Below are positions 42,140 to 54,400 of a stretch of 64,000 bases of DNA, piece by piece (position 1 is the first letter of the stretch; every line of letters begins with the position of its first letter). Under the pieces are notes generated by a model, which had not been told where the DNA came from, ran no database searches, and worked only from the letters and a program-made list of their open reading frames with translations. The stretch is from positions 1 through 64,000 of the forward strand of contig NW_005179080.1 of NCBI RefSeq assembly GCF_000350225.1, written 5' to 3'. A program made the translations under genes and the position numbers. This DNA comes from Chondrus crispus. Taxonomy: Eukaryota > Rhodophyta > Florideophyceae > Gigartinales > Gigartinaceae.

Positions 42140-43242
42140 ATGCTTCCTTCTCCGTCGGAACACTCGGACGATAGTGCCACTCGTAAACGTCGGGTTTGGG
42201 CTTTCCTCGCAAGTCCGAAGTGCCCCGGGGTCTTCCTTCCATACCCCGTCTACCCCCTGTTACCAACCCTACCGAACCGGCCTTCCATCCGGGCTACCAT
42301 TCCTCTTGGGTAGCACGCCGTCATCCTTCGCTCGAGGAGCTGCAGAACAAAACCATGCTCGATAACGCATCCCTGTTCGCTTCTGCTCAATGGTTCTCCT
42401 CGGTGGGCATCCGCGACCTTGAAGGCATTGAAAATAATTCTGCCGACGACGCGGGCATGTTGCCCTGTACCCTCCCTTTGCAGGCCATTCACACCTTTGA
42501 TTGGCGCACCCGCATCGCTATACCCACCTCCATCCTACGTCACTCCTCCCCGCGCGGTCGCTCTTCCTTATCCCTGCGCTTCATGGACGCTGTGCTCGCT
42601 CGGATCGAGATTCCAATGGCCGACGCCCTCATACCTTCATGTTACCACTGCGACACTTGACAATGTCGTACGGAGGGGGAACGACTATACCTCGAAAACC
42701 TCATTGACTGCACCTTCGGTGACCCCGTGTGCGAGGCCCCTGTGTGCGTCGTAATTCCTCCCACGAGCTCGGCGGAAACCTTGTCGCTTCGAGTCGTGTC
42801 TTCCTCGGACGTGAATCCAACCTCACTTCCCGCTTCCCCTTTACGCGAGGGACAGCTCGTCACCCCCACGCCGACCTTGCCGTTGCCTTCATGTACGGCA
42901 CCCGTGGGCTTGACCCATCCTCAGGCTCCTCTGCGCGTCGAGCTTCCTCCTGCGAGCTGCTCGACGGCAACCATTTCAATCCGGGGAGCACGACCGTCGA
43001 ACGGGGATGCTACCCCACGTCCGGCTTCCCCTTCCCCTGAGGGTCCGCTCCTTTCCCCTACCTCGGTTCCTCCATCGTCCACAATTCTCAAAGAAAATAT
43101 CTCTGCTGCTGCCGTTTACCATCGCCTTCTCATGGCTCATGATGTGGAGGGAGAAGCTCTCCAGGGGGCGTCCTTAGACGACTTGCGAGTTCTAGCTCGG
43201 CTTGTCACCTCCCTTCCAAAGAGGAAATCCCTTGGGGCATAG
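42140..43242 (+). pseudogene. Antisense ORF of element J (about 360 codons)
   Basis: ATG 42140 begins LPSPSEHSDDSATRKRRVW; after a frame change near 42240 the frame 42196-43242 is open except for one TGA at 42658-42660, which could come from CGA. Readings: HPSLEELQNKTMLDNASLF, FDWRTRIAIPTSILRHSS, FMDAVLARIEIPMADAL, then CRTEGERLYLENLIDCTFGD, a long Pro/Ser/Thr-rich part and a helical end AAAVYHRLLMAHDVEGEALQ. No family recognised. It is on the strand opposite to J and lies just inside the 3' LTR, like the ORF of fragment H. Confidence 0.5.
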
Positions 43243-46200
43243 TCTCGTTGAGACGGCGGCCACAGCACTTCCTTGCGACTTGTCCTTCTTTTCCCATCCT
43301 GCCCGCATGATAGTCGACTAGCGACTTTATCGTACGACCTTTGGTCGATAAAAAGAATCCACCTGCGAATCCCCTGTTATTTTCAACTTCCTCCTGTTTT
43401 TTCTGCGTACCGTCACTGCAGTCGTACCCCTCTTTTTACCAACTTCCTCCTCTTTTGCATTTTTTCTGATGATGCCGCCGTCCGTCTCCGGTCAAGCTAT
43501 TTCGGAGCCCCGGGGTTCCCCCTCAATAGCGGAGCCCCTGGCTCCCTCGTCTTCTGGTCCGTGCCCTGACGACACTGTAGACGTCCCCTACGACTTCCCT
43601 CATCTTCATCCCTCAAGTTCCTCCTCTTTTCTATTGCGTTCTCTTCCTCCTATCCCGATGTGCGTCCCCTTTTCCTCGTCTTCATTCCTCAATTTCCTCC
43701 TCTTTTCTCGCACATCGGGCATCCTCGAAAACGTCATCAAAACCACCTACCACCGCTGCTTCGCAGCCTATTTACATCCTTGTTGACAGCACCAACCAAT
43801 TCCATAGCAGGGGTCCTGACTCCTCATGAATCACCAGACCGGTGAACTGTGTCGATACACAACGTCATTCGACATCTTCGTCCATTACAGGACTCCGTTC
43901 CCCCTCCCTCAGTACGTGCTTCAGTTTTCAGGCAATAGCCGTACACAAAAAATTGCAAGAGCTGCGAACACGGTCAATAACTCAATCCGTTTTGCCTTTC
44001 GTCTATTTCGGCTGTCGGGGCGGTGATCGACCTAATTTTTTGGTCTTCCACGATCGCCTTTCCGTCTTTCAACGCATCCTGCAATTCCTTCCTCTGCATA
44101 ATGACGACGTCCATCCGTCCTCGGTGCTCCTTAGGGCGAAGATTATTGTCAATTAAATCCGACAAGACGAGGGGGGTTGCGACATCAAAATAAAATAACG
44201 TATGGGTCGTCGCCGTCGGGACGCTCAAACCCTCCGGTCCAGCTTGGCCGCTTCGTTCACCAACACGATTGGGGTCCACTGCACAACCCCTACGATATCA
44301 GAGGACCACTTCGCTCTTCATCGCCTTCAAAAGTCACGCGAATTTCGTAAAAATATTTGACACGTTCATCTCCACGTTTTCGTTCCTCTTCCGACTCACT
44401 GGGGTTGTCTCGGCGGGCTTCCGCCTCTCCGCACCTGCCGTATCGTAACATTCTTCCACTCAGTTTTTCTCGGTCTCCGTGGTTCGAGGGCTATTACTGT
44501 GCGCGGCATCAAGTGTTTTCGTTTCGCGATGCAGGTTATCTCGTCGATTCGCGTTCCTCCCTCGCGACCGGGATGGTTCTACGCTTCGATCAGCGTCTCT
44601 ATGCTTACATCAACTTACAAAGGCGCATCGGGGCAGGTATCGCCTCATGACGCGTCTGCCCTCGGCGAGGACTGTAGTTCTCTGTACAAACTGTCGCGAA
44701 ATTAAACCATCTGGGGGTGTATGACAAGGGAGAATCCTGTACGTGGAGCGACGTCGTCATGTCGGTACTTAAGGATAATCCCCTCATTCCTGTCGCTGCC
44801 TTGGACTGTTGTTGACGGGGGTCGACGCTTTTCGATCTCACGAGCCATTGACACCTTGGTCTGGGTGATCTCTGGATCCTTGGTACAGTTGCGAAACCGT
44901 CCCCTCCAGTAACAATTATGGTCTTAGCTGTCTTCGTTTTCCCGTTGCTTCTGCCAATATTTGGCGAAGCTCCGATGTAAGGTCATGCCCTCGACCAATC
45001 CAAGAAAAATAAAAGGTAGGGAGAAGGAGAAGAAGGCAGCGCCTTCATTATGCGCAACAGCGCGCACGCGCACTCGCTCCTGAGCCCTTCCTGAAAGGCG
45101 CGGGGCCAGGACCTCGTCCTTCCCTTTCTGTGGACGTCCTTCTCCTCGGAGTACGTCCGTGATCCTCATAAATAAGCGCTCACAAGAGTGGCGAGTGCCA
45201 GGTGGGCGAGAAAAAGAAGGGGGGTCTTTGTCGAGCTCTTACCCTTTTGGGTGCTGTGGTTTGTCGGGGGATCGGCGCTTGTGGCTTGTGCCCACAAACA
45301 GGCATGATATCTCGCGGCGACCATGATTTCCCTAATTCTTGTTAATATTTTCAAACGGTGCTTCGCACCTCCTTTCTCGTGCTTTGGCATGTCGCGCGCT
45401 CTCGGTACCAAGTCAAAGTAGCGTCTCAGTTCTCATTTCATCATCATTTGTCTGGTGTTCTTTTCCCGAGTGTGAGGTTCCAGAATTGATTCTCGTTACC
45501 GACGGTACGTCGAACTTCTTCCTGGGGTCTTCATCTAAGCCGTCCTTCCCGTGACTTCCTACCGTCCCCTTCATATCCTCGATCGATACGATCTGTCAAG
45601 TACGTACTCACTACACAGCGCGCGACCCTCTTTTTGCATAGGCCAGAAAGCGTGTATTGCCAATGGGGTCCATGATTCCGGTGAGGAGTGCTCCTCTGGG
45701 GACCGTCACGGAGGCAGAGTGCATAAGCTTTCCTTAAGGGTTGTCAAAATTTTCCCATTGGGATCCCGCGCAGACGCGCTTGCGTCTGATCCCCTGGTGA
45801 CATAGGGGAGATGCGAGGACAGAAAAAATAATAAAACCGATAGGGGCTGTGTCGGTACGCTTCTTTCAAGCCAATATCGAGAGTCTCAATGAAACCTGCA
45901 CCAGGCCCTCGTCGGGGGTTCAAACTCCCTTTCTCGAATCTGACTCCTTCTCTCAAGGAGCTGACGATATTATTCGTCTCACGTAGAGTAACCCCAAAAC
46001 AAAACAAAAAAATCGACAAAGACACAGTAACCTGTTCGCGTATACGGTGAACCTTGCTCCGACCTGTCTTCATCAATTGGGAGCTTCACCCCATGGGGCC
46101 ATTAGAATTACGTGTCTCGTCAGTGCCTTCTGCTCGGCAAAGGAAAAATAAAAAGTAAAGAGAATCGTTGCGAACGCAAATTCGTGTCCAAGGTCAGAGG

Positions 46201-47208
46201 ACATCATCCTTCATGATCTCCGACGCATCCTTCCGCGACATGGGCCATACAATCCGCTTGGTGTTCTTCGGGTCTTGTACGACCCTCGCTCGTCCTTCGC
46301 GCCTCATTTCGCGCATCCCCACGGGGGGTTTCTTCTCTGTTCTCAATGGAACGCTTTGTTTCGAATCGTGGGTCTACTATAGGGTTTCCCTTCGTCTGAA
46401 GTTGCAATGGGCCACTTCTTGGTCCTCGTAGGTTCTTCTGATCGAGCCCTGCAGTGCGGGGTCGTGTCTTTGACAACACAAAATATAATAATAACTAAAA
46501 CAGAACAATGACAAAACGGAAAAGAGGAAAAGAAAAGAAATAAAGATACAAGGAAACGACAGAGTTGAAGAGAAATCATGACGGGTAAGTGCTAAGTAGA
46601 TCGCTCTTGAAAAATAGGACCGGTTGTGAGCGTCGACGTCGGTCACCGCGGGGTGACTTTGTAGCCGCGTTCTTCTGAGGGTGGTCCCTATGGACGGGTC
46701 TTCGTGCTCGTCGAGCATGGGCAGTGTGTTGGCAGTGAGTGTGACGATCGGCTTCGTGTGAGGTCGCGTGGGGCTTAGCTGCGGGGCGACTTAGAATAGT
46801 TATGTCGCCGACTGTGGCAAACGACCACCACTTCGCGTGCGTACGGCAGCTGCAGTAATTTTTCCTGCTTTTTGATTATAATTTCGCAGCATGGCTGGAG
46901 TTCGAGCTCTGCCTTGCGTCGCTCGTTCGGCAGTTTGTTGTCGACAAGCTTATTTTTTTTTCTTTTGATTACATCAGACCCCACGCGGGCGGACCGCCTG
47001 TTCGAAACGTCATTTCTCGTGCGTATTGCGGTGAGGCGTGTTCGCGTTTTCCGGGAGGCTCAGTGCCTCATCCAAGGATACAGTTTCGCTTCTCTGCCTT
47101 GCTCTCCTTTCCTTCGAACTCCTTATTTGCAAACCTCGTAGGTGCGTTCCTTCCTCGAAGTTCTGACCTCTCTGTTGCCTCTAACCTACTAACTCTATTT
47201 TCCGATGG
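43243..47208. other. 3' region of element J, no gene recognised
   Basis: Alternating pyrimidine-rich and A-rich tracts. A short motif ttcctcctcttttct recurs near 43386, 43442, 43613 and 43690. A-rich blocks (aaaataaaa) recur near 44190, 45005, 45825, 46143 and 46490. Only short motif-free ORFs. Confidence 0.55.
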
Positions 47209-47502
47209 CTACCCCGGTTGTGCGTGCGACGCTTGCGCGGGTAAGGGTAGCCTTTTCCTTCGGAAATATGTGACTATCGCACTGCGGGGGATTTGCTCAA
47301 TAGGTTCCCACGTTGCGTCCTCGATGGTATACCCATACCATCTCACTTTGAGAATTAATTTCTCCTCGTCGCAGCCGTGGTCCACGATCTTGTCGATCAC
47401 ATACTCCTGACTCTCGGCTCCTTCTTCCTGCGTGTCTAACTGTCCTTCCCCCTTCCAAAGAGCCAGCGACTCATCCTCATCCTGCTCTTCCGAACGTCCC
47501 AT
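47209..47502 (-). pseudogene. Element J chromodomain
   Basis: EYVIDKIVDHG, LILKVRWYGYTIEDATWEP, PRSAIVTYFRRK: a canonical chromodomain with aromatic cage Y, W and W. It is joined to the integrase tail by a frameshift in the overlap 47436-47502 (DVRKSRMRMS versus GRSEEQDEDES). Chromodomains of this class read histone methylation and guide insertion. Stops at 47209. Confidence 0.9.
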
Positions 47503-48830
47503 CTCTTGTGGATCGGGCGGGATGCCCGCAGTTCCTGATTTACCAACGGTCCTTTATCCGTCCTTTTATTCGCTTGCGCGGCCGGTTCTTCTCCTTCCCC
47601 TTCTCGATTGAGGAACTGTAGCGCGTGTCGCAGCCCGATTATCGGCGTGTAATCCATGGGACTAGGGGCTAATTCGACTCTATCTCGCGACACGCGCTCT
47701 TCTTGGTCGTCGATGGCAATGACGACCGTATTCTCAGATGACTCCTTCACTTGATACGGACCCGTATTCACTTGTCCCAACTTCTGTTTCGGCTCGGTGG
47801 CCGTGCCTTGCTTCTCTTGAAGGAATACGTATGATCCTGAAGGGATGTCATACTTCGGCTTGCGGAGCCTTGCGTCAAAGTTGCGCTTGCAGCGCGCTTG
47901 TTCTTTCCGCAAGCTCTTATCAGCGCATTTCATCAGGCTTTCAAACCACGACTGCCATTTCAGGTAATACGCTCGATTCGAGCTAAATCCTTCCAAACTT
48001 GGCTGTGCTTGTAACGCAATGCTTCTCCGCGCCCGAGCTAACACCAGCTCGAAGGGCGCGATGTTTGTAGCTCGATGAACTTGCGTGTTGTACGCGAACG
48101 TCACAGCGTCGCTAAATAGGTCCCAGTCCTTGGGATGCTCTCCAACATATTTTCGCAACGCGGAAGTCAGCGTGCGGTTAAACCTCTCAACTTGGCCGTT
48201 GGCTTGCGGGTGGTACGTAGTCGTGAACACAATGTGTATGCCGCGAATTTGGCAGGCGCTCTGAAAGAACCGGGCCGTGAACTGTGTTCCATTGTCGGAC
48301 AGCAGCTTGACCGGCGGTCCGTACACGAATACCCAATGGTGAACGAAGGCTTGTGCGATGCGCGCAGCTGATATTTTCTTCAACGGTACGGTTCGTACCA
48401 GTTTCGAGTATCGATCGTTGATCACGAGAATATACCGATTTCCTCGTTTAGTTGTAATTAGCTCGCCGAGGATGTCGATGGCCACAAACTCCAGCGGAGC
48501 TTTGGGCGTGAACAGCTTCATTTCCTTCGTGTTTTTTCTTAACTTCACCCTTTCTCGCGCACATGCGGCGCAATTCTTGGCGACTGCATAGCAGTCTAGG
48601 GCCATCGTAGGCCAGTAAAAATATCTTCTCAATGTCTTGTAAAGTTTCCTGCCTCCCGGGTGGCCTGCCAATTTGGCGTAGTGGCTCAACCCTAGGACGC
48701 GGTCCCTTAACGATTATGGTATCACCACTTGTACAAACTCCGCCGCGGTATGGCATAGAGTTCCTTCGAGTTCGTCGGTCTCCATGCTGAACGTTGTCAC
48801 CTTCCGGCGTCCATTTCTTCTTTGATGCGG
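47436..48830 (-). pseudogene. Element J integrase
   Basis: Linker EELIREQAVDPFCNRI, then VVIP-stop-SLRDRVLGLSHY. Zinc finger HYAKLAGHPGG...CAACARE. Core D: VAIDILGEL; D: LLSDNGTQF; E: NGQVERFNRT. Tail: PSGSYVFLQEKQ, VNTGPYQVKESS (GPY/F). A 417-codon open frame covers 48689-47436. DDE residues all present, so decay is recent relative to RT loss. Belongs to Ty3/gypsy. Confidence 0.93.
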
Positions 48831-48902
48831 TTGCAGAAGGGGTCGACAGCTTGCTCGCGAATGAGCTCCTCCCGAGTGACAGCTTGAAATTGATCGAGGC
48901 GA

Positions 48903-49535
48903 TCAGAGGCGCCCCCCCTTAAGAGCGAGGATGTCGTCTAACCCGTCAAAACTGTCCTCGTCCTCCACTATGCCCTCGGCCGGTTCGGCCATAAAGCATG
49001 GAATTTCGTCGTCGATTTCGTCGACGGTTTCTCTTGCGGTCCGTAATCTTGACAAGGCATCAGCTTGGCTGTTCGCCTTGCCCTTCTTGTACTTGATTTC
49101 GAAATCAAATTCCGAGAGGCGGAGCCTCCATCGGATTAATCTCCCGCTGGGGTCGGTTACGTTCATCAACCACCTCAATGAGGCATGGTCGGTATGCACA
49201 TTGAAGTGCTCGCCATATAGATATGGTCTTAAAGTCTGTAGGGCCCAATTTACTGCTAGACATTGTTTTTCTGATACAGAATAGTTTCTCTCGGCTGCGG
49301 CTAACGTTCTTGAAAAGAACCCGATGGGTTTACGTTGCGCATCCGGATGCGTTTGAAACAATGCAGCACCGATTTGATAGTCGCATGCATCGGTGTCTAC
49401 CGAGTATGGTAGGTCCTTCTTCGGCAGCGCCAACACCGGTGGCGCCAAGATAGCGTCTTTGAGCTTATGAAAAGCTTTTTCGCATGGTTCGTCGAATCCT
49501 TCCAACTGGACCGGTTGTCTGTCAAATGCGGCGAC
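48903..49535 (-). pseudogene. Element J RNase H
   Basis: QPVQLEGFDEPCEKAFHKLK, YSVDTDACDYQIGAALFQ, RTLAAAERNYSVSEKQCLAV, HTDHASLRWLM, KKGKANSQADALSR: the RT connection and gypsy RNase H. Acidic tail EIDDEIPCFM. Follows immediately the deletion that removed the RT palm. Confidence 0.92.
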
Positions 49536-49890
49536 CTACCGTGATCTGGTTAGCTTGGTAAGCTCGTGCTCAAGGACTCCCAGGGGAACTGATGCTTCTT
49601 TTTGAATTTGTTGACCGGACATCGGTCAACTGTAAACCTGAAACGTGCAGGACTGGGTTTCTGGTCGAGAAGTGGCGTGCATACCCAAGCCGACGTGGGG
49701 TTCGCGTACGCCATACCGTGTTGGATGAGCTTGCCTACCATCTCGGGGAGGAATACCTTCTGCTCTTTCGGGTAGTTGCGGAGGCGGACTCTCGTCGGTT
49801 GCGCCTCCGGAGCCACCTCAGTCTTAAACAGTTCAATTTTCGCTGGTATTCCGCACGATAGGTGAGGTTTGGAATACGTTGACGTTATTC
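49536..49890 (-). pseudogene. Element J reverse transcriptase, N-terminal fragment
   Basis: VAPEAQPTRVRLRNYPKEQK, MVGKLIQHGMAYANPTSAWV, PSPARFRFTVDRCPVNKF, then HQFPWESL. The next recognisable block is the RNase H connection about 45 bp on, so fingers remain but the palm with YxDD is missing (about 400-500 bp). Confidence 0.9.
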
Positions 49891-50157
49891 GACATCAACC
49901 CTTTCAGTATTTCTCTATTATTTTCAGGTAACCCATTATTCCGAGCTGTGATTTGAAAATCTTTCACAGCTTGGCAAATACCTTCGCTCTGAGTCACCTG
50001 TGTGAAGTAGTGACGGGTCAGGAAACGGATCCTCTTCCTGGTGCGCGCGGTAGTAGTTCGTGCGCGGTCAGTCAGAATTCCCCCTATTTACGTTTCCCGT
50101 CTCAGATTACCGAATGCGGTTGAGACGAGAAATCATCATTCGGCTCACAGAACGGCC

Positions 50158-50545
50158 TCAGTTTACCGTAGGATTTCCGACACTGGAGCAGTCAGCGCCG
50201 CCGAGCACTAAACACTCGTTCTCCAGCAGAGTTCGGGTGTCAACGTCAAAGTGCTCTAAGACTGGCAGACCAACCAGTAGGTCTTCAAAGGCGAGATTGT
50301 CGTCTGCAAGCAGAAAGGTAACCTCGCCCAGTGAGAGGTGTCGAAAAGCCAAATTTGAAACCGTTCGCGGCAAGCTTACGAACGAAAGAAGCTACTAGTT
50401 TGCGCTTCTTCTTGTAACTTCAGTGCAACGCACGACCGTACCAGTTTGATCGCTCTGATGTTCACATGCCTATAATGGCCGCTCTCTCGACGAGTTTGAG
50501 CGAGACGATAGTGACGTCGCTTCCATCGTCGCCGAGACCTTGTGC
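50158..50545 (-). pseudogene. Element J aspartic protease
   Basis: GDDGSDVTIVSLKLVERA (about 50525) stands at the catalytic D(S/T)G site, with DDG instead of DSG. After a frame change: LAFRHLSLGEVTFLLADDNL, FEDLLVGLPVLEHFDVDTRT, typical of gypsy retropepsins. Stop near 50460 and 50374. Confidence 0.75.
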
Positions 50546-50719
50546 GTCAATAGAAGCTGTGCAGTCTCAAAACCGATATCGGACAGGGCAGTGTGTCGAC
50601 CTGAGCAGGTTTCGGGCGAACGTCTTGTGTGATGTGTCCAAATGGTACCATTCAGGTTACAAGCGCCTGGTTACGAACTTGCAAGTTACCAGTACCAGTT
50701 TGGCTGCGAGTAGATCGGG

Positions 50720-51240
50720 ATGGTCCATGTCGTTACTTCGCACCTGCAATGTCATCAAACATTTGCTGTTTCCTATGATAAATTGCGTCGCTGCAATTCT
50801 TAATGTAGTCCTTCAGTCCCCTGTACTTACACCGTGCATGCCAACAATCCGGAATCGATCTTTTCGTTTTAAAGTCAGATTCCAACTTTCCAGAACCGCT
50901 TTTCGATTTCGTGGTGGCCTGCACCTTGTTGTTCTTATGATTATCGCATCGGCTTTCCTGCCATCCTCGACACCATCACGGTGTCTGGACTTCTTCGGCC
51001 CACTGTGGAGGAGCTGGAAAGACTCTGCAATGCGGATTGTGTGTGACAAAAACTTAGTAAAGTCTTTCTTGTACTCGTCGTGCGCAAATGTCAGGTCGGA
51101 TTTGAGATGGTCTCTAAGAGACCTGGGCTTGATTACCGCCCGTGCGTGTAAAACGGTAACTTTTTGATCTGTCTTGAGGGCCAGGTATAGCGTCCTGCGC
51201 CCGCAAGGCTAGCTAAGAATCGATATATCTACAGTCAGAT
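50720..51240 (-). pseudogene. Element J gag, C-terminal half
   Basis: RSLRDHLKSDLTFAHDEYKK, FTKFLSHTIRIAESFQLLHS, then a degenerate zinc knuckle CWHARCKYRGLKDYIKNC near 50820. Pattern of a gypsy Gag C-terminus followed by nucleocapsid. Frames shift. Confidence 0.6.
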
Positions 51241-52250
51241 GTCTCGGGACTTACTCAGATTGACCTCGTAGTGCGAGGTTGCTGCAGAGGTCAGTGGACA
51301 GCCACCCCTGAGACTGCAATACTGCGTTCATAGCCTTTGCACTAGCTATTTCAATGCTCACCCGTACCCCCTTTGAATACTTTAAGTACATCATGAACCT
51401 ACTACGGAGCGAAACGCCCCACCCCTGCACAGCAGTGGTCCTGGTCTGCCTGATAAGGAAGGTCGTAGGCCGCCAGGAAATGTCGTCACCTGCCGGGGTC
51501 AACACCGGGCGGAGTGTGCCGATTGATGCAGCTGCTTATGCTTGATAAATACAAGCAGCACTCTTCGTTGGGATCCGAAGACCCTGGGGAGATGCACAAG
51601 TTGACTTTGCCAGCTCTCCTGCTTTTTATTTTGTACTAGATTCCCTGACGCCGAGCGCCGCCAGCTACCGGTTCGACTGAGAGACGACTGCCTCTGGGTC
51701 CTGTGTTTTGTCACATAGGCAAGACCGTTTCGGTTCATTCAGGTATCATAAGCAACAAACAGTGATGCGGGACTTGGCGCTTTTATCGGCCATGTCCATC
51801 TTGAGCTCATACTCGACAACTTCGTCAGGTGTGGCTAAGTTGACTGAATCCCTAGGCTCTTTCGCTTTTCATAGAGGCAGTGACGGAGAACTGTATCGGC
51901 AAGGTGTTCGTAGTCTTCTGCCTCCTGGATCAGGCCTAGCGCGAGAGCTGAATCCAAGTACTCCGGGTCAACACAGAACTTTAGGTTCATCGGTCTGGTA
52001 GCTTCAGTGGTGTCGCATCGGCTGCAGTTAGCTGCTGAACGCGGACCAGGACTTCCTTGTTGTCCTGGTCGTACATTAGAGTGAATACGACTCCGCGTCG
52101 GTGTTTATAAGACGTTTGTGACTGACTAATGCACTGACGGAAGACGCGTCATGAGTCTGAGGCCTCAGTGTGCGTGATCTGCTTTCTTAAGAACCACGCA
52201 TTGCTCTTCCGTCTCGATTTGAACGGAAGGGTTGAAATTTTCGACGTGAA
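51241..52250 (-). other. Possible 5' part of J gag and unassigned sequence
   Basis: Minus-strand 51505-51251 (FMMYLKYSKGVRVSIEIASA) may be capsid-like but is unproven. Beyond 51740 nothing recognised and no J LTR was found. Confidence 0.35.
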
Positions 52251-52264
52251 ACAACGTGACGTAC

Positions 52265-52485
52265 CGTAAGTTATCACTGTGACTATGTTTAGTTGAGCGA
52301 AAACGTTCGGCACATTGTCGATGCCTGTTCATTCAGAGGGAGGTATCCGGTCGTATACTTATCTAGATTCCAGTAGTTCGCGAGACTTTAAGACTACGGA
52401 CTGTAATACCTACAAGGTAAGCAATGGTCTATCAAGCAATATACTACGATTGCGTGTATCCAGAAATGTAAAACTAATTTAGTAT
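52265..52485. repeat. Apparently uninserted copy of the repeat split by copia A
   Basis: gactatgttTagttgagcg, gttcggcac, then gatgcctgttcattcagagg and cggactgtaat, acaaggtaagc, tatccagaaatg: the left (1535-1583) and right (33004-33165) flanks of A, contiguous here. Confidence 0.75.
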
Positions 52486-52862
52486 TTGCCCAGCCGGGCA
52501 CAGCTAACTACAAAAGTATGGGATAGAATTAGAAGAATGAACGGTGGATTGAAAACAAGGACTCATTAATCGAATTGAGGTCAGTTCTAGACCGGATTGA
52601 TAGTTTCTGGTAGTCTAGTCTCTATTGTATTTTTCTAAATTTTTGATTAGGGTACCGGTAGATGGGGCGGAGTTTGGATGAAAAAAGCAAACATATACAG
52701 GGCATAACCACGCATTATCACTGGGAACCTTTAACTTGCCTCCCGAAGTGTTTCCAGCTCTAGAACCGCTCTGCAAACAAAAATTCACAAAATTAAATCA
52801 TTCTGCTCACTGTTTTCAAGCTCCGCTCCGCAAAACCTAAGCTGCGGCATAGCATGCAGCAC
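52486..52862. other. Unassigned AT-rich sequence
   Basis: No open frame or repeat of note. Confidence 0.5.
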
Positions 52863-52867
52863 CCTAA

Positions 52868-53535
52868 TCTATCATAAACACCCCCAGCGGAGAGGGGTGC
52901 ATGCACAGCTCGACGGGGACTCTGTCCGACGGTGAGAAGACGGGCAAGCAGGACACGAGCTAACGAGACCGGGCAGCGGGCCGGGGTAGCGTGGTAGAGC
53001 GGGGACAGTCGAGGACGCGCCTGCGAACGGGCCGATCCACGCCTCCACGCCCCGGAGCAGCCCTGGATAACGATCCAACGCTGACGGTCAGAGGCGGATC
53101 TAGGCTCGCGTTCGAGCGGGCGCGTCCTCTACCAGCTTCGGTCCCTTGTAGCGCGCGGGTAGGGGGAAGCGCGCGTTTAGAACAAGCTGGGAGTCGCTAC
53201 CTTGACGGTCGGTGGTGGCCAAGTCCGTCCTTGTCCCCCTCACCGCCGACGGTCAGCTCCAAAATTAATATACAAAATAATGTAACCAAACACCACAGTA
53301 CCGTGGTGCTATACAGCAATACTGTCACCCGTGTTGAGGCTGACAGTACACGTAGCACCAGTGTGTGCGCTTCGATCGCGCGTGGTACACGTGTGCACGT
53401 GTATATGCGTGTCTCTCGTACCCGTGGTGTACACGTGGACCTGCGCAGTGGTACTGTAGAGCATCGGGCTCTACAGAATTGAATCCCGTTGTTGATCAAA
53501 TCTAACTAAAAAACCCCGGGGGGGGTTATACTACA
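52868..53535 (-). mobile_element. Solo G/K-family LTR
   Basis: 668 bp; starts tctatcataaacaccccc (TGTAGCATAAAC in G) and ends ggttatactaca. Flanks cctaa (52863-52867) and cctag (53536-53540) look like a target duplication with one mismatch. Hairpin TACTGTAGAGC-atcgg-GCTCTACAG at 53452-53476 as in K. Closest to K (shared gatcaacaacggga on the other strand). Confidence 0.85.
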
Positions 53536-53540
53536 CCTAG

Positions 53541-54197
53541 GGTTTTCGGTGCATTTAGTAAATAAAAAATAGTTTGAAGGGTAGTAGTTTATCTGCAGTG
53601 TTGAGAAGGGGAGAGCTTGTTGGGTTGCCAGCATAGAGATGAGGTGGGGTAATACTCTGTCGTTTACTCGAGGGGTAGCCATTAGCTTACTATTTATGCT
53701 GTGGTATTCTGATGAGGTTCCAAGAAAAGACTGTTAGTCTGAAAGCGAAAATACTTGCGCACGCACAAAAGTCCATACTGGGAAATGTTTGAGGACGCGC
53801 GGTGTTACGGGAGACTGCGCAGAATCGCAGGGATCGGCTCTAGTTTGACCTGGACAGTGCAAGAGAAATGAAACCGGAGATATCCTACGTAATCCACAGT
53901 CCTTATCTAGCAACGGGGTATGTACGGGGTCCGTAATCAAATAAAATACACTAACAACTCTTTTGTGGGTGTACCCGCCCTCCCTTCGAATTGTGCTCAT
54001 ACACTGCGTGCAGCCGTGACAAAGACTAGATTGGGGTGAGCGTTGAGGTATGCACTCAGCATGTCCAGGATTTCTTATGCAATATTATTAAAATGCTTTC
54101 GTGTAGGTTCTTTATAGTCAACGCCTCTCCATTTGCTCTGAACCTCGCAAATTTCATACTCATGGTTGAATCACAAATGCAAAATCTTATTCACAGT
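53541..54197. other. Unassigned sequence
   Basis: AT-rich, no recognised coding or repeat. Confidence 0.5.
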
Positions 54198-54400
54198 CTA
54201 AAGATGACGGTCTTTGTAGTTGATGGTGATCAGGAGTGTTTTGTTAGTTGACGCTATGGCTTTTAAAGCGTTTGAGCTTTTTGTAGTACACCAAAGTGAT
54301 ATTTCCCCAGGATAATCTTCGACTTCGAACGAAATGTCCGCAAGAGCTCGAACAATGCCATGAGGCCCTATCCACTTCACGTGAAGTTTGCTACGACTAG
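54198..54400 (-). pseudogene. Integrase C-terminal fragment
   Basis: Minus-strand VKWIGPHGIVRALADISFEV followed by EDYPGE: a GPY/F-like module of a gypsy-type integrase. It is too similar in position to the one at 63.6 kb to be part of the same copy, so it marks a separate element. About 60 codons. Confidence 0.45.

Larger units (their letters stand above)
41781..51650 (-). mobile_element. Decayed Ty3/gypsy chromovirus J
   Basis: Minus-strand order from right: gag (about 51.2-50.7 kb), protease, N-terminal RT, RNase H, integrase, chromodomain (47.2 kb), then about 5.2 kb of 3' region and an LTR ending at 42014. No matching 5' LTR was found on the right. The RT palm is deleted and frames are shifted in several places. 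Boundaries are approximate; more conserved J pol sequence than in G shows what G has lost. Confidence 0.8.

Noticed and set aside
50466..51167. 233-codon plus-strand frame
   Set aside because: Antisense of the recognisable J gag/protease on the minus strand.
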